From: Sipunculus nudus
Lineage: Eukaryota > Annelida > Sipuncula > Golfingiida > Sipunculidae
Assembly (NCBI GenBank): GCA_026874595.1
Contig: CM049310.1
Span: 2,914,001 to 2,978,000 of the forward strand
Direction of reading: 5' to 3'
Length of the DNA: 64,000 nt
Positions 28,001-43,000 of this stretch are shown one piece after another; the stretch's first letter is position 1, and each line of letters starts with the position of its first letter. Position numbers and translations under genes: made by a program. The notes beneath the pieces were generated by a model. The model was not told where the DNA came from, did not search any database, and saw only the letters and a list, made by a program, of their open reading frames with translations.

Positions 28001-31000
28001 ATCATTTTAGTATACTTAACACTGTGTCCTATTTTATCATTTTAGTATACTTAACACTGTGTCCTATTTTATCATTTTAGTATACTTACACTGTGCTACA
28101 TTATCAATTCTGAGTATACTTACACTCTGTGCCACACTATAACTTCTGAGTATACATACACTATGTGCTACATTATAATTTCTAAGTATACTTACACTCT
28201 GTGCCACACTATAACTTCTGAGTATACATACACTATGTGCTACATTATAATTTCTAAGTATACTTACACTCTGAGCCACATTATAGTGGGGCCAGTCTGA
28301 TACACAGGATTCACATGTGTCACGGTGGTCACATGTGTCAGTCCTTGTTAGTCGTGCATAATTACACTGATCTGATGCTTGAACAGTTGTGCCATTGCCT
28401 CCATTTTGACAACTAAAAATACAGATTATAAACATGTAAACAGAGTTTCTTAAAAGAAAGATACAACCATTTAATATATTTTAATTTTTTTTATTATAAA
28501 TAAACCTGGATTTTGAGAAACAGTCTGAAATCATATTGTGTTGTTGCAACACTTCATTCTTTAATTGTGGTTTTGCACATTATTTAAAAACAAGGGACCC
28601 ACGGGTTACATCGCTCAGCTGAATTTTGGAAAATATTAGTAACTGAAAAATATTTTTATTTCTTTTGGTTTTTCATGTATATTATCATTAGAAAAGCTAT
28701 GAGAAAATGGCCCTGCTAAAATGAAACTCTGTAAATTATAATATAATGGACATGAGCTTAACCATTTAGTGATGCACCAAGGGAACATATAGGCCTGTGG
28801 TAAGTGTTATATAAAAGTAACATTTCATAAACAAATAATGTGTAAAGGTAATTAAGTTTTCAAAAGTTAAATATATGGCCATATGAGTTAAAAATTAATC
28901 CCACAAAGTTTGACCAATATTCCTAATTTTAATACTAAGTTAACAGTGTTATTCACACCTAGGCCCCGCCAACTTTAATAGATATGAATGAAATGCTACA
29001 AAGTATTTATATCTTCTTAAATCTTGTCAGTTAGCACTTACATTAGATCCTAATATTTTATCACATTTGAATATTAGGATTAAATTCCTGAAATTTTTTT
29101 CTTTAAAAAAATCAAAATTGTCCAATTCTCATCAAAAAGAATTTATTTAACATTAAAGTTATAAGACTCATCTTTTAAATTAGTCCTGTGTATTGAAGGG
29201 GTGGGTGGGGGGAGGGGTCTCCGTTGTTACTGCTCGTTGCTGAAAAAAATGTTAATTTTAAGATTCATCTAGTTCATAGAACAGGTCTGTCAACAGAATC
29301 GGGCGGGGGGGGGGGGGGGGGGGGGGGGCGGGAGGGGGAAAAAGGGTCCTTGTGGTATGGTATTAACTGCAGATAGCTTGATCAAGCTCAACTCAGTGGA
29401 GAGAAGGCTTGCCCTAGTGATGAGATTGCAAAACATTATGCCAACAGCCTGGGGAGCATAGAGAGCTGCTGAAAATTAAATCCACAGTACTAACAGGAAA
29501 AAAAATGTGCTGTGGCTAAAGTTGGGCAAAATTTAAGGTACCAATTTTTTATTTTTGCTAATATTTAAAAAAATTTAAAAGATTTTGATCTTATTTTGGG
29601 TATTCAATTCAATTTTGATTAATTAAAGTTATATTACTGGAAAAAAGTCCTTAGCTTTAACATGTTGGTGTTAAGGGATCAAATATCTTTCCTGATTTTT
29701 TACTAAATGCATTATGTTTGAGCCAATTACTTTTTAAATTATATAATACAGACCTTATTTCTGGTTTGTGCATAGGAACTATATAGAGGAATATTTATGG
29801 TAAATATGAGTAAAAACAGATGACTTATAGTCAGCTGAGCTAAAAATCAGCCAATCAGATCCCATTTAACTTGTTACTGACTGATGATGTTTTACCTTAC
29901 ATGCCAAATGTTGGCACAAGGAGACCAACTTTTAAAAGGCTGACACTGCTTTCAAATGGATGTCAATATAACAGTACATAAACAGTACATCTAACAATAC
30001 TGATACAATATTTACCTACACATTCCAATTTATCATTGTATCAGTGCATTATTACAGATTTAGTGACAGTTACCAAATGGCCAGCTTTGGTCACCTGAGG
30101 GGCCACAGCCTCAGGCGAAATAAATGATGCCTTAAAATCTGAATTTTATGCATTTCACCTTTTCCATGCGCCTGCATGTTGTGCTATATGGTCATATTTT
30201 GAGTTCAGATAACATGGGGCAGTATAACAGGTTTTGTCTTTTGAAATTAGGCAGAGGCAACGGCTCAGGCAGAGGCCTCATTGTTACAGATAAGTATCTT
30301 TTTTACTTTACCATATAAATATAGCTAAATATGAACACTGACTGTCACCAACCAGACCACAATACTCAAGTTTCAGTTTACTGTCTATTAGTTTTGATAA
30401 TTTTGTTGGAAGTTCTAATCTGGCATAATCTAGGAGACAATTTGCACTGGGGTATGGATTTGTCAATATTTGGACAGTGTGAGACATGCATGGCAAGAGA
30501 TAATTTTATATAATCATGAGTGTTTTTTACCTGAAAGGAAACTGCTTTCCGTAAGTGAAGCAGTAATGGTTCTTGGTGCCGTCATATCTGGTGGATTCAC
30601 ACGAGATACAGTTAGCGTTAACCAGACATGTTTGCCGTGTGGTGTGACGTCCACAGAGGTCTTCCGGGAGGCTGACTTTTAGGATGGAACCATGAGAAAA
30701 GGACTTACGACTACCAACCATATAGGCTGTAAATCCAATGACCACTGCAGAACCATGCATAAACTGGAAACCGTTCTGGTTAAACGCTGGAAAAAAAGGA
30801 GACACTTTTATTTGTATACATATAATACCTCCGACAGGTGGTAAGGTAATTGTTTCCTCCTGTTATTTACTTGGTTAGTTTGACATCAAGGGATGCAAAT
30901 TATTAATATATGTTGATGTAAACTTAATAAAGGATTTGTGTAACACCCAATCTTGATCACCAATATGGATTTTAAATTGAAAAGATCTTTGTTTCCATCA

Positions 31001-34000
31001 CAGGGCTAACTGTTAGTACTGGAAGCGAACTTTGTTCTAGAGCTCGTCTTAGAACCATACTGGTGAACTGTGACACTATGTACACAGGGGTACAGGCAAG
31101 TTTTATTGGGATCTTTATGGAAGGTATCCATGTTAGCTCCAGCTTCATCTCTAGTTAAATACATTTCCTGATAATCAAATCCAAAGTTATTTGAATTATG
31201 GGCTGAGCATACTGGAAGTGGATACTAAAGCACAATATACTGTGAGCACCAAAGAATTTTTCTTGCATTATTACTGAAGACACTATGATTATACTGGGTG
31301 TGTCTCTAAAACAATGATTAGACCCAACAAGCAAGTGAAATTGAAAAGTATAATAATCCAGGTATAGAAATAATGGAAAAAAGTTACATCCCGCCCCCAG
31401 GGAATGATGTGTACTGATGGAACATTCCCCATTCAAAAATTACATTCCCTCATACAGAAGTGGTTTATACTGGTAAAATGAACAACACAACTTGTCCTTT
31501 AATTGAAGAGCCTTTCTTTATTTTTATAATACAGTTCTTTATGGATCTGCATAACACCACCTATTCATAAATATTTTTCCTAAATCTATTAATTGAACAG
31601 GGAACAATAAAGAATATTTTTATAAAAGGCATGCCATGAACTGTCAAGTGTTGCTATAGGTCATTTTAATATGACTGACTTTGCTACTTAACATTCGGAA
31701 CTAGAGCAAATTCTCTGTTTCAAAAACAAGGCTTCTCTGTTTCATAAGTCACCAAATCCCTTTCAATTTATTTTCTTTTTTTTTTTGCTTGTATTTCTGC
31801 TTTTAGAAAAAAAAAATTAACTTAGAATAGTTTTGTCCAGGGCCTCGTCATGAAAAGTTGAATCGCAAGCTTTATCTAAATAACTGATGGGAGCCCTTTG
31901 TCTCAGGATCAACATTATACAAAGATGTACAGGCTGCAAACTGCTGACATACAATCATGTTTGTTGCAAATTGAGGAATCACATTTCAGCAGGTGCCATT
32001 CAAAAATCAGTACTGAAACTAATTGTTATGTTATGAACAACTGAATTTACAAAAAAAAGACATAGCATATACATTTATGCACCCCAATTTTAAAAAAGAC
32101 AGGCTATATACACAGTCAGCCATACCAGCATACATAGCCCTGGTCTGTTCAGGTTTGTGGCAATATGAAATAATCGTTTGACAAGTTTAAAAGGAATAAA
32201 CACACAAATTTCTATTCCCTAAACTAGATGTGTTGGAACGACATGAATCCCCAAGCCTGGAGCAATTTAGAAATATATATTAAATTTTGTAAAAATTTTT
32301 AAGTTCAGGAGGTGTCATATGGTCAAAAGTAGTTCAACAAGGGCAAAATGCAAACTCGATCTGTAACAGGTCATTATCAAGCAACACATCAAATATCATG
32401 CCAGTATCTGCAGGCATTGTGAAAATAGTCCATACATGTGCATTTTTCATAAAAAATTTCTGTCTTTCATGAAATTTTCTATGTTCAGGATCTGTCATAT
32501 GGTCAAAAATAGGTCAACTGGGATGAAACGCAAACTCAATCTGTAAGTGGTCATTATGCACCCACAGACCAAACATTAGGCCAGTATCTGTAAGCATTGC
32601 ATTGTAAAACTAGAATATTAGCAAAAGCTGACAATCAGTTATAAATTTAAATCGGAGAGGTATGTACCATGTTTCATAACAATCCACCAAATACTTCCTG
32701 AGAAATAAGCTCCTAAGTTTTTTTCTATACAAAGCTCTGTGACCTTGAAAAGTAAGTCAAGATCACCCATCTTTGAACTTGACCAAGATTTTGTAAATAT
32801 CATGCAATAGCACTGAAGAAATGAAGTTCCTGTGTTGAACACCTTTGGAGATATCCTGCACAAAAGGCCAAAATTGAAAAATCCGATAAAAATTCATTAA
32901 AAAATCAGAAATTGTAGGTGGTGCCACCAAAATTGTGAAGCATGTACAGACCATCATTCCAAATGATCACAGTAAGTTTAGTGAAAATCCACACAATGGT
33001 TCCTGAGATATAAGCTTCTGAATGTTTTTCTATAATCAGCTCTAAAATGTAGAAAAATGGGTCAAGGTCACCCATCTTGGAACCTGACTGAGATTTTATC
33101 GATATTCATCTTCACTGATGAAATAAATTTTCAACAGTGAATCCTTTTAGAGATATCCCGCTCACAAGGTAAAAGTTAACGGACACGGGAAGGACGGACA
33201 CCAGACAGACAGACGGACAGCTTAGGTGACGACAATAGCCCATCAGCCAATGAGCTGAGGGCTAAAAAAGGCTGTACATATACATTTCATGAAATTTTCT
33301 ATTTTAAGGAGCTGTAAAACAATCAAAAGTAGGTCAACCGGGACGAAATGCGAACTCGATCTGTAACTGGTGAGGTTTTGTGGGTACATCTGATTCCTGA
33401 AATTTTCCTGTTACATAGCCACAGAAATGATGTCAGTTCGACCAGGAAAATCTGCTGCCAGAGGAGGGGGTCACCATATCATACCTGTTTGACCAGTATC
33501 AAATGATCAAATGTCCAGATTACTGGTCCGAGAAAATATAAAACAAAAGATAATTAAACAGTTCAGTTCTTCTGAGTTGTGACATGAATTATACTGCGAC
33601 AGTGAGTCCGAGAAACAACATACTTCCATCCATGTATATTGCTGGGCTCGGGCTTATTTAAATACTGGGCTTCAGCGGGAGACAAAGAGACAAAGCGTCA
33701 ATTCAGGCATACTGATAGAGATTGTGGGAGACCTGAACTAAATAACTAAGCTAAATAATTATCTAATCATTATAGCGTAATCTAAAGTAAAATATTTTTA
33801 ATGACTCGAATACGGGTAGTCGACAAGCGACTACGTGTATCCGCCTAAATCAGAGTGGAATGGGTGAAGTGAGGCATGGATTGAGTGGCAAGGGGAAACA
33901 GAGTGAAGTGTTGCATATTAGCATGGATGTCTGCAGCCAAATTGTGTATGTAGGTTGCGCCACCTACCACAAAATCCAGAAAGCCGTCCAAGTTGTATAC

Positions 34001-37000
34001 ATATGCAAAATTTAAGGCAGATAAGTCAAACCACTACATGTATATGAGTGATTTTTGCCCTTGGCAGACAAACAGATGGACACTGTGCAAAAATGGTTGC
34101 AGGTGGCGCCACCAGTTTTGCGTATGATAAAGAGCTATGTGAGAACTATACACATGCAAAACTTTGGCCCAATTGGTCAAACGGTTCCCAAGATATAAGC
34201 TTGGATATCTGCTGCATAAACTAGAATGTAGGTGGTGCCACCTGTCATAAAATCAAGAGAGCTGTCGGGGATGTATAAACCTGCAAAATTTTAGGCAGAT
34301 ATGTCAAACCACTGCTGAGATATGAGTGATTTTATCCCATGGCAGACAAATAGACAGGAGCTGTGCAAAAATGGCTGAAGGTGGCGCCACCAGTTTTGCG
34401 TATGATAAAGAGCTATGTGAGAACTATACACATGCAAAATTTTGGCCCAATCGGTCAAATGGTTCCCGAGATATGAGCTTGGATGTCTGCAGCGTAAACG
34501 TGAATGTAGGTGGCACCACCTGTCATAAAATCAGAAAAGCTATCCAGGATGTATACGCATGCCGAATTTCAGGTGAATTAGTAAAACCACAACAGAGATA
34601 TGAGTGATTTTAACCCAGGCAGATGAACAGATGGACACTGTGCAAACATGGTTCCAGGTGGCGCCACCATTTTTTGTGTATGTTATAAAGCTCTCCAAGG
34701 GCTACATTTGTGCAAAAAAAATTTTCCTGATTGGTCAAACGGTTCCCGAGATATGTGGGTTTATGTGTGGAAACAGACGCACAAACGGACGCAGAGCGCA
34801 GAGGAAAGGTCAGAGGTCAAAACAAAATAGGGGCGCAGCAATTCACATGTGACCCGAACATAATCCCAGGTTTCGTAAAATTCCGCCCAGCGGTTACGGA
34901 GGAGTTCTCTGGACACCTATGCGGCGGTGGTGGGCTGAAAACATAGTATCCGCAAAACTCTGTTTTGGCGGATACAATTATGCAACAATGCTACTCTGTG
35001 CACGAAATGAAAAAGCAGCTGCCTTTCTGGGCACTGCAGTTTGGGGTCCGGGGATTGCCCTGATCAAATGGAGTCGCATGGCTGGCTGAATATTAATAAA
35101 GGACGCCTGTTAGGGTCATTGCATTCAAACAAACGAGCTACCTGAACAGTGTTTCCAATGGAGGGCGCCCTCATTTGACTGTGAATGTGGGTGCAAGTAC
35201 ACCATCACAAATTAATATTAAATGATTCTAGCTTTCTGAGTTCACCGCCAAATTAGAAACAAGGGACCCATGGGTCACAGCACTCAGCTGTTATATATGA
35301 TTAAAAAATATGATTTAGAAGTGAGGCATATGCTTGTTTTTTTGTGGACATAAATATAAGCTGTATTATAAGTTGTGGGTGTTTAGCTTATGTATGATTT
35401 TGATAGTATCTTTGGAGACAGGGAAGAGGATTGATTTCATTTATTGTATTAACAAATGGAGTACTATTGTCACACAGATTTTGACTTGGCCATATAACTT
35501 ATAAGCAGAACATATAATATAAGAGTTTAACTATTTATTAAAAATAATTACAAATTGTCCCAAATATAATTTTTATTAAAAATAATAAGAGAATCGTATG
35601 ATTTTTTAAAATAAAATACAACTGAAATGATTATTAAAAAAATATCAAAGAATATATTCATGAATGCATTCATGAATACATTTTGAAAGTATTTGCACTG
35701 GTATTCATATACTTTCGTTTTTACCTGAATTCCCATTCTTATGCAAGAAATTTTATAATGGAGAACATATTCATATTCGTATTCAAATACATTTGCAAAG
35801 TATTTGCACCATGTCTGGTATTTATTCAGTTTTCACCAAACAATGATGTTGAGAATCCAGAATATACAAAATTCACACATTTAAATAATGATCATAAGTA
35901 CCTAGTTTTATGGCTTTTATTCATATTAAAAAAAATAAATGTAATATATTCATTTTGGACTAATTTCACATCAATGTACACACAAGACACAGTAGGAATC
36001 TAGATTAATATTATCAACTGCATCTTTGTCTATCATTAGTTTCCTTCATATGATCCCTAATGATTAGTAATGAATAATATGATTTATTTTTTTATCATTA
36101 AAATTGAACTGAAAAATACCATTGGTGACCGCATGGTGTTATTTGGAATACGTGACATTCTATCAATCGATACAAGATTCTTATATCATCAGTAACTGCA
36201 AGTTAATTTCCTGTTATTATCAACCAACAAATTCCTTTCTATTTTTCTTTAATTTGTTATTAAAAACCAACAAAAATTTATTAATTTATTGTTTATTGTT
36301 ATGTTGTTAGTTAAAACTACTAGATGAGTTGGGTTGGACACCTGGATCAACTGTGGCTGGCCGCAAGCTGCCTGGCTGCCCCAGTGTATGCCTCCCGTCA
36401 AGCGTGCATAATTTGATGAAAGGTCAACAAGGTCAACATACAGGTGACTCAAGAGGGGCTGGGGAGAGCTAAAGTCTGACATGGTCTCATAAAAACATTA
36501 ATAAAAGCTACAATTTTTGGCCAATTTCTTTCAGCTTTCTAAACTGAAAAGCTGAAATCCTTATGTGTGCATGATATGAAAATTATATCAACAGTGCTCA
36601 CAGGAAACAAACGTGCCATGGTCAAAGTTTGGCAAAATTTAAGGTACTAATATATTTATACTAATAACTTATAAAATTTGAAAAATTCAGAACTAATTTT
36701 GGGTATTCAATTTAATCTTGATACTTGATAAAATAATGTTACATCCCTGACAAAAAAACTCTAGCTTCAGCAATCCTCTTGTTAAGGGAGTAAATATGTT
36801 TCTTGATTTTTTACAAAGTGCATTATGTTTGGGCCCATAACTTAAAATAATTACGCAATACTGACATCATTTATGGCATGTGCATAGAGAATGTATAGAA
36901 AAATATCTATATTATATATGATTAAAGTCAGATCAGTGGTTTTGATATTAGGCAGTCTTGAAGTGTAACAATGGGTTTTTAATGGAAAAAATGAAGTTTT

Positions 37001-40000
37001 TCATTAATATCTTGAAGGTATTAAGTCCTAGTGACCAAAATTCATGGCATGGTAGGGGATTTTGGAGACATCTAATTGTATGCCAAGTTTTAGGAACTGA
37101 GAGCTCAAGCTGGGGAGCTGAGCTCTTGCAAACTGCATAACACTAGCTTGATGTAAACAATATGTTACATGGTGCTTGAAAACTTGAATAAAATCTACAG
37201 TTTTTGATAAACTGGTTTCAAATTTTTGGTGTTAACAGACAAAATGCTAACACAAACATGCTGTGAAAATTGAATCCACAGTACTTACTGGAAAAAAACG
37301 TGCTTTAGCCAAAGTTTGGCAAAATTTAAGGTACCAATTTTATATTTTTGCCAATATTTAAAAAAATTTAACAGATTTTGATCTAATTTTGGGTATACAA
37401 TTTAATTTTGATTAATTAAAGTTATATTACTGGAAAAAAGGCCATAGCTTTAACATGTTTTGTTTTAAGTGATCAAATATCTTTCCTGATTTTTTACAAA
37501 ATGCATTATGTTTGGGCCCATAACTTTTTTAAATTACATAATCGAACATAATTTCTGGCATGTACATAGGAACTATATAGGGGAATATTTATGGTAAATA
37601 TGAGGAAAAACAGATGAGTAGTTTTGATATTAGGCAGTCCTGAAGTGTGAAAATAGGTTTTTAATAAAAAATTGAGGTTTTTCCTTAATTTCTCAAAGGA
37701 ACAAAGTTGCAAAGAGCCAGTTTTCGGCTTGGTAGGAGATCTTGGGGACATCTAACATTTTGCCAAATTTTGGATTCCTAGGTCTTACGGTTTCAAAACG
37801 TGCCACATCTATGGACGGACGGACGGACGTCGGACAATGGACCACAACTATAGCTCAGATGACTTATAGTCAGCTGAGCTAAAAATCCATATCACGTGAA
37901 TTAGTGATGAAAATTCCACATTTTTTTTTTGGTATCCAGGCTCAGCGTCAAGAAGAAAATTCTATATTCCCAACTGGGAATATGAGTCAAAACCATGCAT
38001 TCTTGACTGGAAAGTTAGCTTCCTTGGGAATATGGAAATGTAATATTTTGATGCTTGTAATGACTATCAAAAAGGATTATGCAAACTTTGATCACAATAA
38101 CATAAAAACACAAATTTAATTAAAAGGTGAAATTTACAACAAATTGTTTAAAATAAACATCATGTAAAGCTAATGAACCATGTGGTGCTTTTTTCCTGAA
38201 GGCACCAGAATATAAAGTTCTTGAGTCTTCTGTTACTTGTTTTACTGTGGTTCATATGTTTCACAAGACACTGATTTTCTAATCAACTGTTTAACTGTAT
38301 TTAAACATACTATAGTATTGTGTAGCACTGTAACATCTCCAAGCAAAGTGTAGCAATTCAAAAGTAACAACTGCAATTACCTGTATTGGATAACATTGTC
38401 CACTGGCTGCAAGCATAATTAAAGACATATATTTCATCAGTATCCCTGGAGAGGTCTGTTCCCCCAATAAGCACCATGTAGTCATCTGTGGTGACTGCCG
38501 TGTGGAAGTACCTTGGAGCCGGCTGTAACCACATCAATGTCAGGTATATGTAAAACACAGAAAAGATCCTTTATTAGATCAAGGTTAAACCTAAGGCTTT
38601 GCTTGTAACACTAGCAATTACAAGATTCACATGTATAACCAATCATTGGGATCATATCTCTTAATCATTATTAGCTGTTCATGTATGGTCAGAACATGAT
38701 TAGGAAGTAATCTCCTTTTTAATAACAATCATAAGTGCTCATTGAAAGATCACCAGCCATCCAAATTTATTGCTCCGATACAGTAAAAACTCACCTAGTG
38801 ACCATCTTGGTTTAGTGACCACCTGAAAATAATGACCACTTCTTCAACGGTCCCAGTTCTTTTATGCTCTTTATAACAAACCTCGCTGATATGACCACCT
38901 CAAAAATGCGACCAGTTTATCAAGGTCCAGTTGTGGTTGTAATTTCGAAGTTTCACTGATTATTTATGAGTAAAATAAAGATAAGGCAGCAATTTGAATT
39001 TCCTTTCTTTGCAGTTTATGAGTGTTCAACAAATAATAAGGGGCAAGCCTACACTTCATTTTCTAATCTTTTGCTTATTTAATAAGTAACACCATAACAT
39101 TCACACATACCCTATTCTGACCGTTTATACTTGGTAGCAGATTCCATCTATCAATGGTCAGATCTAGGCCATACAAGTTTGACGATGGTCGATGCTGGTC
39201 TATCCCCATCTCATAGCCACCAAACACATACAGGACTCTCTTACCCTGGACTCTGTTCTCATGAAAGACAGCACTGTGTAGATACAAACCTACAAACATC
39301 AAATGAAGACAGATAATACAGGAATATATCAAATCAAATTAATATCAAAATTAAAGTCTATCACATCAAAGCAGTTACTGAAAACGGTGAGTTTTCATAA
39401 GGATAATTTACATACATTATCCTTACAACACACATTACATTTTACCACACAATTTTTGTAAATCAATATTGTTATGCTGCTACCCAAAATGAAGCATGGA
39501 AAGATATGTATTACCACACTAGATTATATATGCATCTATAAGAAACATTCTTACAGTATAAGAATCAATCCATTTGAAGAGTAATACATTCACCCAACAC
39601 ACAAAAAGCCCATTGACCTCACCACCACAGCTCATATGCACCCCCCCCCCCCCCCCCCTTCCCTTTTCACCTAAATATGATAATGAGACCCCAAAACGCT
39701 CCTTCACATAAGGCTTTCTGAGCCCATGGTTGCATGAGCTCGAGACAACACAACATTGATGTCACAAAGGTCAATGACATATGATGTCGCATTGATGACA
39801 TCAACAACTGAAATCACTATATCTCTGTTCTCAAGTGCTGAGTATATCACAGTCATTGTGAACTGTTATGCTATATTTTGGATTATTTGTCTCATACAAA
39901 TTAGGTGCCAAGTAAGACATTGTCATTCACTTGGTAGTCCAAGGAATGGCTCCTGCAACCTTTGGCCCAGAACTTTTTACACCATCTCCTTTGTAAAAAA

Positions 40001-43000
40001 AAATTTCCAGGAAAACAAGCCAACTTAGGTACTGGTACTCTACGTGTTCTGTTTAGGAGAGGTCTCACAAATTTTACAAATTCTGTTAGTATAAGGCAAC
40101 GGACAGTATACAGTAATATTGGCTGCACAGAACTGTTATGCTCATGATTATTCAATAAATGAATATGCTATTAAGGTCATGTAAAGTTCATGGTGAGGTC
40201 AATTAATCTTCATTCACTTCAAACAACATTGATACTGGCTCATACAGACTTCTCTCCTTTTTTCTATCAATTAAACAATTTGGAGAAAATTTATAACAGA
40301 TAGTACAAACAAATACCTGTTGGTGCTGGACCAGTGGCTTCCAGCTTTGTCCATGTTCTCAAAGGGCTGTCATATTTGAAGGTTCCTTCAGAGAAGTAAC
40401 CTTTGGTGGAGAATCCTCCAACCAGTACTAGTCCTCCTTCAGAGATCTTTGTCAAAGTGTGTCCAGCAACAGGGGGTGGCACCAAACCAGATATCTGTAT
40501 ATAATAATAACCTTAACTAGAAAAGCATTCATTACAGAACATTTCTCTAGTAAAGCAAAATAATCTGACTGGATTGGCTTCTTTATTTAGATCTACACAA
40601 ATTTTATATAGGTCTTTTCTAAAATGGAGCAGTATATCAAGTTTACCTGGTAAACTTGCTGATCACACAGAATGAAACTGTAAAACTGTTGATACATCCA
40701 GTTCTAATCTTCAATTTGTGCACTGGTGTTAGGTGTAAGCACTGATTAAACAACCACACACCTGCATTTGTTGCCATTCCTTACTGATGAGGTTGTAAAC
40801 CCAGGTGTCATCAACTGCCCCTTCGGATGTCTGGCCTCCATAAACAATGATCTCTGAAAGCTTAGGGAGACAGGCTGCTGCATGGAAATACCTGCAACGA
40901 TTATATATCAAAGATCATGTTTACTACACAAAACTACACACTTATATTCATAATAATAAAGACATGCCAAGCTGGAACAGGCTGCTGTTGAACCTCCATT
41001 TTTAAAGATGAACGGAGCTTTCTAAATCACTCTTTGACCTTTCAATCTATTATGCTATTACTTATATGTCTTCATTAGTGTCCATCCATGGAGGTTTCCA
41101 TAATTACAACTTTTACAATACACACAAATTAACATTATTTAATACTACTTCTACTACACCAGGTCTATTTCAACTCTCTCATTATTCATATATTTGTTTG
41201 AACTACTTGATATCAATATATTAATTATTGTTACCTAGGTGATGGGCTTTCAGCGGTTGTTGTAGTGACTGTCATCAATGTCTGATCTGTGACATTATAC
41301 TGGAGGAACCGGTCCAGTATACCGTGTGTGACAGAATAACCTCCAAAAATGTACAGCAAATCTCCACTGCAGTGCACCACCGAATGGCCCACAGTTCCCA
41401 GTGTGCTGTCTGTGATAACTGTATCACCCATCCACCTGCCAGGGTCGTAATCTGGCATGACAAAGAGTGAGTCTGGTATAGACTGGTTCACACATCCCAC
41501 TCCTGTCCAACCACTGTTGCAGCTGCACTGACCACGTTGCTGTTGGTGTAAATGTTACAGGGTACAAATATATGCATCTTACAATATATCATTAAAATTT
41601 ACCTGCTCATTTCTACTTATACATCTGCAACTCTACTTTGATACACTTTTCTTCTTTTAAAGGATATATCCATATCTACTGAATGATGATGAAGGTTAAT
41701 GTATGACAAGAATGATTGTTGAGAACGTAATTGTTATTCACACACAGGGCTAGAAATAATCGTGAAAAACAGAGCAAATCTTGTTCTACAAACATTTCAC
41801 CATTACTCCTTTGAAGCAATGATGAGGTTTGAACCAGGGACCTTACACTTGCAATCCCTGTGGTCTTTGTCTTAGTTAAAGAGAAAGGTTACACAATATC
41901 ACAGTATTATCTGTAAAACTAAATGTGTGTAGTCATACAGCAATACTAATAGTAACATGGGTATACCTGGCCAGTTTCTGAACAAATGTGGCTCCTAATA
42001 CCTATGAATGGGGCAGGATCCTTGGAATAAAAGAACTGCCAAATGCCACAATGCCATATAATCCTTTGAACTAGCAATACATTATGGTGATCCAGATAAC
42101 CACAAAAATTAAATAGATTATTTCTTCGGTGTTTCACTAAATCTTTACAAATTTGATCAAAGTCTGTTCAAAACTTTTGTGTAAAGTTGCCAACAGACAA
42201 ACCAACCAACAAATCAAGGGAACAACATTATACTTTCCTGGAAGCAGCATAACAATCAGACTTCTAAAATTTCTATCAACTTACTAGATCACATGTCCCT
42301 TGGTTCTGGTTTAGGTTACAGTCATCAGGGCACAGCTGGATTCCACAGTCAATTCCTCCGTAACCCGACGAGCACTCACAGGAATCTCTGTTACACTGAC
42401 GGTTTCCTGTGCACCAGTCTGGGCATTTGTTAACATGGTATGTGGCATTAAATCCAAGGGTTTGTGTTCCTGCAAAAATACCCATTAAATCATTCAACTG
42501 TGAAATTACTGCTTCAGCTGAAGTTTTCATGAGTCATCTTAAATATTTTGCACGGGAAGAAGCAGTTTATGTTATACAAAAGAAATACAAGCATTAAATC
42601 CTAAACAAAAACTGCTGATGAGTACTAGAACTTATTAAGACCGTTTTATTCTACAAATAAATATTCATTGTAAGTTTCTGAATATTTGTCGTATTTTGTC
42701 ATTTTATTAAAAAGAGCAAAATAAACAGTTTCTTCACAAGATATGTGTTCTTCACAACACAGGAACATGCAAGGAATAAAAAAAGGACAACACAAAAATA
42801 ATTCTGAATAGGCCAAATTGGTGCATTCTTCAAAAGGTTTAATATCAAGAGCCCATATCAAGAGTACATATTATCAATTGGCCATACTGTGACACTTTCT
42901 CTGCTACTACATGTATTTCATGTATATCAGAAACTGAAAAGTATCATACAAATCACTAACTGCAAAGTATGAGCTCAATGTGTGTGACCAAGTGTGTACA

